From assembly GCA_013146195.2 (NCBI GenBank), contig CM028377.1:9896239-9960238 (forward strand): 64,000 bases of DNA, written 5' to 3'. The translations under genes were made by a program, and so were the position numbers. A model generated the notes under the pieces. It saw nothing but the letters and a program-made list of their open reading frames with translations. It was not told where the DNA came from and did not search any database. This stretch comes from Codonopsis lanceolata. Taxonomy: Eukaryota > Streptophyta > Magnoliopsida > Asterales > Campanulaceae. This document shows, piece after piece, positions 57,050-64,000 of this stretch; positions within the stretch are counted from its first letter, which is position 1, and each line of letters starts with the position of its first letter.

Positions 57050-57185
57050 GGGTCTTACGGATATTTTTTATAAGACTGATTATCTTTATCCAATCCACCG
57101 TGTGTTGGTGGGTTGAGTTATGAGAGAGTTGGGCTCCGTCTTACGAATTCAGATCTGTAAGACGGTCTTATAGGAGGACATGTCC
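57050..57185. other. Short element with TAAGACGGTCTTA ends
   Basis: GTAAGACGGTCTTATAGG (about 57,159) contains the palindrome TAAGACGGTCTTA-like core, and GGTCTTACGG (about 57,050) its partial partner. A small inverted-repeat element is likely; ends are not certain. Confidence 0.4.
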
Positions 57186-57291
57186 ATTAAATAATTGTCA
57201 TTTTTTTTCATTCCAAAATAATTATAACCACATGATCAAGGGTATTAAAGGAAACCACATATTACACAAATATTTATAATATAATCAATTA

Positions 57292-57545
57292 CTCCCTCTG
57301 TTTCTAAATTATTATCCTCTTTGACCCGAAACATCGTTTACAAAAAAGTAATTATTGTATTATAAATATTAGTGTAATATGTGATTTTCTTTAATGTCCT
57401 TATGTATGTAGTCATAATTAAAATATATAGAAAAAGTAAGGTAAAATAATAAAAATGTTTTGCTAAAATGAAAAGTTTTGAAAGAAAACAAATATTTTGG
57501 AATTGACAAAAAAAGAAAGTAGGAAAATTATTTGAAAACGAATGA
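57292..57545. mobile_element. Degraded CTCCCTCTG MITE
   Basis: The left end CTCCCTCTGTTTCTAAATTA after TA is clear. The right end is decayed (about 57,510-57,545). Same family as the 259-bp MITEs. Confidence 0.55.
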
Positions 57546-57890
57546 GATATATGTATATATATTTCTCGTTCATATATTCTCTAGTTGTATTTCTCTTTCT
57601 CTCTTCCGTCTCCTACATATTTTCTCTCTCATCACCACCATCTCCTCTTATATATATATATATATATATAATGACAATGGTGAATTTCTCCCTTCAAATC
57701 TCACTTTTGAATTATTAACTTTTAAGTTACTATTTCACTCTTTCTCTCTCATATCTTCTCTGGCTGTATTTTTTTTTCTCTCTTCCGTCTCCTCCACATC
57801 TTTTCTCTCATCACCACCATCTCCTCTCTTTTAAATATGTTTAAATATTTTTCTCTCTTTAAATATAAAAAATAGTTACTTAAAACAAAA
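57546..57890. repeat. Pyrimidine-rich duplicated stretch with (TA)n
   Basis: TCTCTTCCGTCTCC and CTCATCACCACCATCTCCTC occur twice (about 57,600-57,648 and 57,778-57,830), separated by a (TA)n run at about 57,647-57,671. No gene is accepted. Confidence 0.65.
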
Positions 57891-58620
57891 ATAATAGTTC
57901 CGGAGTCAAGAAAACAAAAATATAAGAGGCCAGTAAAATAAAAATAATTTATGGAACAAACAACTCTAAAAAATAAAAATTACAGAATCAACAAAACAAA
58001 AATAATTTAATGCGGAGGTTAGTAAAATAAAATAATTTACGGAACAAAATTTTAAAACAAATTCTTAAAAATATATATGTAAAAAAATACGCTAGTAAAA
58101 TAAAAATATTTGATGCAACAAAAAAGATAGTTACAAAGTCAATACAAACAAAAACAATTTAAACTAAGGTTACTAAAAGAATAAAAATAATTTACGGAAC
58201 AAAATTCAAAACAAATTATTAAAAATAGCTATGTAAAACAAAAATACATTAGTCAAATAAAAATATTTGATGGAACAAAAATAATAGTTACTGAAGTCAA
58301 TAAAACAAAAATAATTCAAACTTAGGTTAGTAAAATTATAAAAATAATTTACGGAACAAAATTTTAAAACAAATTCTTAAAAATAGTTAGGTAAAACAAA
58401 AATATTTGATGGAACAAAAATAATAGTTACAGAGTCAATAAAGCAAAACAATTTAAACTGAGATTAGTAAAATAATAATAAAAATTACGAAATAATTTTT
58501 TTCCGTAAAACTAATTCTTAAAAATAAAACAAAAATAATAGTTACGAAATCAATAAAACAAAAAATATATAATGGAAGTTATTAAAATGAAAATAATTTA
58601 CAAAACAAAAATAATTGTTA
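57891..58620. repeat. AT-rich tandem array, about 156-bp period
   Basis: TTTACGGAACAAAAT recurs at 58,036, 58,191 and 58,348, with GGAACAAAAATAATAGTTAC and GTTAGTAAAAT between them in constant order. About four to five diverged copies are present. It resembles satellite-type organisation on a small scale. Confidence 0.85.
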
Positions 58621-58769
58621 ACGGTAAAAATAATTTCGTTATTTTGATTTTAGCTTATTTTTTTCTCAGAAATGTATTTATTCATAAAATACCAATATAA
58701 TTTAATAAAAGTAATCATTCAAAAGGAAGAATTTATTTGAATTCACATTCTATTCGAAGGTCGGAAAAA

Positions 58770-59285
58770 AATTAAGTTTGTTCCGAGACATTCATCATAC
58801 AGAGTTTTTGAATAGTATAAAGTGTTCGGGGTTGTCAGACCATGAATTGACATTTAAAATTAGTGTTCCAGTAATGATATTGAGAAACATTGACCATGCT
58901 ACAGGGTTGTGTAATGGAACAAGACTAATCATCATAAATCTTGATGATCATATTGTTGAAACAAAATTTTGAAATGAAGCAATGTTGGAGAAAATGTTTT
59001 TATCCCAAAATTGTCATTAACTTATTTGATGTAAGACTATCTTTCAAGTTCTAGATAAGACAATTTACATTACCCGTATCATATGCAATGACAATTAACA
59101 AGTATCAAAGTCAATAATTACACACAGGTCTCTTTTAGAAAAGAAAAAAAACTAATATTTAGCCATAGACAGTTATATGTCGTAGTTTCTAGAGTAACAA
59201 ATTATTTTGGTTTAAAGATATTGATATGTAGTAAGATGAAAAATCAATTAATAAGACAATAAATATTGTGTATAAAAACATTTTT
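58770..59285 (+). pseudogene. Helitron (PIF1-like) helicase C-terminal fragment
   Basis: An open frame (58,778-58,972) has EFLNSIKCSGLSDHELTFKI, VPVMILRNIDHATGLCNGTR and LIIINLDDHIVE, the C-terminal domain of plant Helitron RepHel PIF1-like helicases. After frameshifts the sequence continues with IPKLSLTY (about 59,003) and FSHRQLYVVVSRVTNYFGLK (about 59,158-59,217), matching helicase motif VI. Upstream helicase motifs and the Rep nuclease are absent. A Helitron 3' end (CTAGT at about 59,399) is possible but no clear hairpin precedes it. Confidence 0.88.
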
Positions 59286-59918
59286 TAGAATCTATAATGA
59301 TTAATGGTATACTTATATATAATTGTTAATAAATCAATCCTCATTATTTTGTTTATGTGCGATTTTATTAACGTACATTTAACACACAAATTAAAAAAAC
59401 TAGTTTATTTTTAAAGGCGTGTAAAATCAAAGACGAGGATTATATAAAAACGGAGTGGGCCTAGTATGTCAAATCAAGAAAATAAAGAATGGAGAAGAGA
59501 GCCAGAGAGGGCAGCATTTTAATTAGTGGCGGATCACATGAGAGGTTGGGGTGTTCATGACGTTTTGAAAGAGTTTTTTTTTTTCAAAATAAATGATACT
59601 TTGGAATTTTTAAAGAACATTTTCTTCTTTTTTTTTTCCAATTCTACTTATATTTATTGACTTTGTAACTCGTGTTTAACTCTTTGGGTAAAAATATTAA
59701 GACACCTCATTAATATTTGGATAGGGACAATTTAATCTTTACAATATGTTTCTCTGGTCTGTGTAAAAAGCTCAAAAACATCATATATTTTAGGACGAAG
59801 TGAGTAGTTAAAATTTTAGACACCGATTAATATTATTCTTGAATCCACCGCTGATTTTAATGTTTGCACTCCAAATTCTTACTCCATGCTTTTTTGTGTA
59901 GAGCATAGTAGAATAATA
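59286..59918. other. AT-rich intergenic DNA
   Basis: No gene recognised. Confidence 0.55.
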
Positions 59919-60177
59919 TTCCCTCCGTACATAAATTTAACGTCTTAGTTGATTTGGTGTACAAATTAAGAAAAAATAATTGACTTAATTATTTATATTG
60001 ATTTAATATGTAGTTTCCTTTAAAGCTTATGTATATGTGGCTCATAATTAAAGTAGGATAAAAAAATAAGGATAAAGTGATAAAAGTAATGTTCTAAAAA
60101 AATAAGTTTCAAATTGAATAATTATTTTGAAATGAACGAAAAAAGAAAGGAGTTCGATAATTTAGGGATGAAGGGAG
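59919..60177. mobile_element. Stowaway-like MITE, 259 bp
   Basis: Ends TTCCCTCCGTACATAAATTT and (reverse complement) CTCCCTTCATCCCTAAATTA with flanking TA. It has the same length as the MITE at 46,545-46,803 and similar interior words such as TAATATGTAGTTTCCTTTAA. Confidence 0.82.
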
Positions 60178-60900
60178 TAGTAGATTAGTAGGAGTAGTGA
60201 AAACATTTTGTTTGGGAACGGTCTTAGGATAAGTCATAAGATAGATAAATTAAAGCCATGTTCTTGTTTCTCTTCTGTTTGTTTATTGTTTACTAAAAAT
60301 CTTTCCTTTCTTTTTTTAGTGATTAGTCTTTCCATTTCCCACAACACTTCATATTGCTAAAGCTTAAGAAGGACACATTTCTATGACATACACACTACAA
60401 AAAATAAGTATTTTTCTATTGAATTCAATTTACGTGTTTTTAATAAGTGTTTGATTTTATGATCTTCTTTTATCCATTTTTCTCACTATTTATGTCAAAT
60501 CAATGGAGTTCATCGATCTTTTTATTTTACAATTAATCAAAAAATGAAAAGAGATTATTATATTGGGAGATTGAAAATTAAGAACAATGGAGCATGTGCC
60601 TATGCCAAGTATCATTATAGAGACCTGCACAACGGAACGACCAGCTAAAACGTGAGACGCGGGCCTGTCTATGTCTACACCCGCTGGGACATGAATTCTT
60701 GCTAGGGCTCAAAAAATCATGTTGCCAAAAATCAAAAAAAAAATCCTAAACAGTGAAGTAAGATAGAGGGGGGAGTCATGTCTGTGGAGGTGGCAACTCG
60801 GATGGGTTACCTGTTGGAGGTTGTCCAACGATGTTGTTAGTGCGCTGCTTGCAGCGTTATTGTTCTTATCGTGTCTAGGCATTATCACTGCTTCAAACTG
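60178..60900. other. Intergenic DNA with CACTA-like terminus
   Basis: CACTACAAAAAATAAGT at 60,393 matches a CACTA left end. From about 60,640 the base composition rises in G+C and merges with LTR-like sequence. No gene recognised. Confidence 0.4.
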
Positions 60901-61645
60901 ATCAGAAAATAGGAAGAAGGCTTGAATACTTCGAGTTTCCCTACAATTAAACTAAACTCATGTGGCAAAAATCAATGTTGGGTCGTTCGAATGCAATTAT
61001 GATGATATTTGGGCTTGTGTATGGCTTGAATCTACTAAAAACATGTCAATATCACGAAGAAAGCCTTAGTAGAAATGCAAGGCAAAGCTGCCTCGCGAAA
61101 CCACTCTGGTGTGAGAGTAAGAATCGTGTATATCAAAGTAATTTGCTTAGTTTCTAGGCTTAAGAAAGTGTGTACCTTATTTAGGTTTATGTAGAGGTAT
61201 TTATAGGTCCCTCAAGTCATAGAATCCTTGTAGAATTAGAATTAAACATTACCTATTAGGATTATGAGTCAATCCCTAAATTGTAGGTGTATTAGGCAGA
61301 CAGTCGCATGATTTTCGGAATAGATAAGGAAAGAGTTCGTCTCGGATTAGGAAACCTTTTGATATGTCTTGGAGCTCAAGGTTCTAGTGCTTGTCGGTCA
61401 GCCTGGACAGGAATGGCCCTGCCCAGATAGGATACGCTTGTCCATAGCGATGTAGACATTCCCCGTACATGGCCCCCTGGTCGGAGAGGCAAGGCCTTGC
61501 TCTGCCCAGGCTTCGACACGGATCGAGGGCAATCCTTCATCAAACACCCTGCCCACTATGCTCGATGCTCGTGCAAGGCCTTTGTTTCTGAGCTCGTGAC
61601 AGGTATGTGATGTTCACACATGCTTTCCTCGTGGTCGGATCTAGG
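60901..61645 (-). mobile_element. Minus-strand LTR-like segment with TATA box
   Basis: On the minus strand CCTATAAATACCTC (about 61,209-61,196) forms a TATA box, with GC-richer U3-like DNA upstream (61,300-61,640, containing GATGTCTACATCG-type words) and a leader-like region downstream. It ends just where the plus-strand LTR at 61,650 starts. Boundaries are uncertain. Confidence 0.45.
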
Positions 61646-61649
61646 CCGA

Positions 61650-62260
61650 TGTAGACACCCAATTTCGTACCGCTACGATATGATGTCCTATAACAATGAT
61701 CACATATAATTTATAAATTGATTGGACTGACAAACGTTACTTTCCATTAGAGTTGCAGGTAGCTAGACTTAACAGAAGTTAAATGATACATATAAACATA
61801 ATAGAGGGCCAGTTTGAAAGTTTTGATTTGGCCATAAAACAACAAGATGGAACCACGCCCAGCCCTCTGGTGTCGCGCCCCACATGAGGGAGCCGATTCT
61901 TCCTCCCTTTCCTCCTCTTCAGCTTAAACACTATCGTTTATGATTATGCACAAGGCGAATGTGCTTTGTCTTGCTCCCAGGTTTCCACCTGGCACGCCAT
62001 GCAATGTCTGAGATCAAACGTTGTTGTTTCACAACCGCGTTTTCTCCTATAAATAGAGGCTTCGGGCTCTCATTCTCAACACATAGAAAACACACATCAC
62101 CACAAGCACGCACACCATCACACACACACACACACACACACCTTCTTGAAAGCCTCATCTGTTGAAGAAGCGGAAGAAGAAGAAGAAAGCCTCCTTACCC
62201 CGAAGCGAGCCATCCGACGATCCAGTCCTTGCCCCGGCAAGACGATGAACATATCAATGG
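61650..62260 (+). mobile_element. Ty3-like LTR fragment starting TGTAGACACC
   Basis: It begins TGTAGACACCCAATTTCG, the mirror of the terminus at 8,390. A U3-like region with GTCGCGCCCC (about 61,872), a TATA box CTATAAATAGA at 62,047-62,057 and a (CA)n-rich leader (about 62,119-62,140) follow. The 3' end is not defined. No coding region. Confidence 0.6.
62047..62057 (+). promoter_or_regulatory. TATA box of LTR
   Basis: CTATAAATAGA preceded by C/T-rich sequence, about 400 bp into the LTR. Standard placement for an LTR promoter. Confidence 0.55.
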
Positions 62261-62333
62261 GATAAAAGAATTCATGAACGATCTTCTACACTATGATTAC
62301 AAACAATAAAAAATATGAATTACTCACTAAAAT

Positions 62334-62700
62334 CTAAGTATTTTTTGTCCCCCGGCTTGTGGCTACATGGCTTGTATTTATACTAATGTGTCTAGGGGTA
62401 GGAGATACAATTAGCGTACAACACTCGTTCACAACTACGGAAGGGCTTAAGGGGGCAAGGTGCTGAGACAATGCAGCCGCAAGGCCTTTCCTTCTTCTGG
62501 GCTTGCGTACTGGAGACCTTGCGGGGGCAAAGGGGTCTTGACCTTGCGTCCGCAAGGGGTTTCCTTATTCCGGTGCATCTTTTTTTCTCTTTCAACACTT
62601 TGCACCCTTTCTTCAATTCTTCACTTTAAACCTTGTAAATCTCATAATTTCACCTAAAACTATGAAACTCATAATAAAGCTCCAAAACACATATTAGTAG
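62334..62700 (-). mobile_element. LTR-like fragment with CTTGCGG(C)CGCAAG words
   Basis: Repeated CCTTGCG/CGCAAGG words (about 62,470-62,560) and a minus-strand TATA-like TATAAATACAAG (about 62,383-62,372) suggest a retroelement U3. LTR block 1 contains a similar CACCTTGCGGCCGCAAGC (about 32,721). Open frames through it are not supported. Confidence 0.4.
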
Positions 62701-62905
62701 CCAAAAGCCTCGTGGAATTGCTATTTCTAAGCTATAAAGTACTCAATAGATGTGTATTAAACACATCTATCTCCCACCAATACTCTCACAACACCTCATA
62801 AATACTCAAGAAGCTAGGGAAGTTACCCAACGCGCCCAAGAACGGAGCAAACCCAGCTTGGTCCACCAAAGATCTTGCCTCGAGAAAAAGAGACTCATAA
62901 ATTTC

Positions 62906-62959
62906 TTCCAGGTAATCTGCAGTACAACGTATACGTTGCAGATTCCTTCTAACCTGGAA
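62906..62959. repeat. 54-bp nested palindrome/hairpin
   Basis: Outer arms TTCCAGGT (62,906) and AACCTGGAA (62,951), inner arms AATCTGCA and TGCAGATT, and a perfect 14-bp centre CAACGTATACGTTG. Only a GTA insertion and a short bulge break the symmetry. Confidence 0.85.
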
Positions 62960-63560
62960 ATATAATAAGTAAATAATAAGGATATATAAAAATAATAAAT
63001 AAATAATACAAATACATAAGTAACAATTAATAAATAATAAAACATTTCTTGAAAGTTACATTTTTGGGCTCTTAAAACCCAACTCTTACCATTCAACACA
63101 TAAACATACTACAAAAACATTTTTCTGATACACACAAACATTTATATGGGTTGTTTTTCAGTCATTTAATCATTTGGGTCAAATATCACGTACACCTTGT
63201 CTAACTTTAGACATGAATACTACACATATCCCTGGTCATCCCGAAAATTTAAATCATAGGTCTTGTACCTTTACACATCCCTTTGCACAAATTATGATAT
63301 TACATTTGGTAAATTAACATCTTTTTTACTCAACAAATACACAGTCGAATTTAGCATGACATACAGTCAAGATATATACAACCAACATTTTTCTATAAAC
63401 AAAATACATATTTTTCATACCAACATATCATGTCATTTCATCATATATTATATCTACATACTAACAGTGCCGGATACCCAACAAGATACAAATCATCCGA
63501 CAAAAATTTAAATTACAAAAATCAAAGTATTTGATTTTCAACAAAATCAAAGAAAAACTT
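62960..63560. other. AT-rich DNA, possible intron
   Basis: No coding sequence recognised. It lies downstream (minus strand) of the possible exon at 63,580-63,740 and starts with a strong donor GTAAGT on that strand, so it could be an intron. Confidence 0.4.
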
Positions 63561-63579
63561 ACCGAAGGAGTCAAATTTG

Positions 63580-63740
63580 TCACATGGGAGCATGATCTCT
63601 ATGAATATCCTCCCAATCATCAGCAAAAATATGATATCGGAATTTGTTCTTCTTCAATGGCTTTTCGTCTCGAGCATTTTGGCCGGATTCGGAATGTGCA
63701 CAACTTTTTCCCTTGTCAGATCTTGAGGAAGAAGTCATTA
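63580..63740 (-). CDS. Small unassigned ORF, possible first exon
   Basis: From an ATG at 63,738 the minus strand encodes a Ser-rich start (MTSSSRSDKGKSC), then basic KPLKKNKFRYHIF and DDWEDIHRDHAPM before a stop at 63,580. About 20 bases beyond the stop lies a strong donor (GGTAAGT, about 63,563). A frame change or an alternative exon end would let it continue. I do not recognise a family. Low complexity, the AT-rich surroundings and the TE density make a transposon origin as likely as a host gene. Confidence 0.3.
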
Positions 63741-64000
63741 TATAAATAAATACAAATAATTTGAAGAAGAAATAAACAAAAATGGTTGGAATTTGAGTGA
63801 GAAAGGAAGATACGAAGCAACAGCAACAATGGCCGCTGCTACTGCCTTGTACACATAAAATGGAAGGAATTTTTCCTTCCCTCCCCTCCATGTTTGAAAC
63901 TTTCGACACATAAGCCCCATGGATGCCCTATTTGCAAGTTCGCCCCTCCAGGAAAACTTGAATTTAACGAAAGTTGACAACCATCAACAAAGACAATTGC
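63741..64000. other. Possible upstream leader, no gene
   Basis: Upstream of the small ORF (minus strand) the DNA is pyrimidine-rich in part, with GGCATCCATGGGG at about 63,917-63,929. No promoter element could be assigned. Confidence 0.4.

Noticed and set aside
59395..59402. Helitron 3' terminus CTAGT
   Set aside because: No stable hairpin in the 10-15 bases before it; left as a possibility only.
61931..62165. Cys/Val or Thr/His-rich small proteins
   Set aside because: Read across the (CA)n run of an LTR leader.

Overview
This is nuclear DNA from a flowering plant, probably a eudicot. The evidence is an AT-rich sequence with GT-AG introns and plant-only gene families (FAR1/FRS-type transposases, plant mobile domain, FLY-type ubiquitin ligase, chloroplast chaperonin 60 beta), plus Sirevirus-type Ty1/copia, very long Ty3-like solo LTRs, Stowaway-like MITEs, hAT-like, CACTA-like and Helitron pieces. 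The species cannot be named. No intact host gene is present; the window is a graveyard of nested transposable elements (TEs) with several captured or stranded host-gene fragments.

Layout. 1-6.7 kb: a decayed Mutator-like element (MULE) gene (+ strand) joining a FAR1-like DNA-binding domain, MULE transposase, SWIM finger, AT-hook-like tail and OTU cysteine-protease domain. A two-phase minisatellite follows, then a convergent plant-mobile-domain (MAIN/MAIL1-like) gene (- strand). 6.7-10.9 kb: non-coding remnants of LTR elements with tandem repeats. 11.5-20 kb: the 3' two thirds of a minus-strand Sirevirus-like copia element (IN, RT, RNase H, env-like ORF, 3' LTR). 19,973-20,072: a 100-N assembly gap. 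20.1-26.1 kb: the 3' part of a second, plus-strand element of the same kind (RT/RNase H, spliced env-like ORF, 3' LTR). 26.1-28.9 kb: a duplicated MITE-rich segment with a tiny tRNA-derived SINE, then exons of a FLY1/FLY2-like RING E3 ligase. 28.9-38.3 kb: two giant LTR-like blocks without internal coding DNA, the second a solo LTR with a perfect TTAAT target-site duplication. 38.7-39.0 kb: first exon of chloroplast CPN60 beta, abutting a third, truncated copia element (39.06-44.18 kb, minus strand) with a hAT-like element inside its integrase. 44.7-47 kb: MITEs, including a MULE-MITE with a perfect 10-bp target-site duplication. 47.6-53.4 kb: a Jittery/FAR1-type MULE with about 320-bp terminal inverted repeats carrying a captured piece of nuclear poly(A) polymerase. 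54.8-55.6 kb: a pseudogene of the nuclear-envelope ARM protein SINE1/SINE2. 55.8-60.4 kb: simple repeats, MITEs, a 156-bp AT-rich tandem array and a Helitron helicase fragment. 60.6-64 kb: LTR fragments, a long hairpin and one unassigned small ORF.

How the parts relate: almost everything shows transposition and decay rather than a working pathway. The most informative signals are the transposase-OTU fusion beside a mobile-domain gene, two diverged copies of a Sirevirus env-like gene each preceded by a 3' splice site, family-specific palindromic motifs in the copia elements, and five host-gene fragments (FLY-like, CPN60 beta, poly(A) polymerase, SINE1-like and one unidentified).
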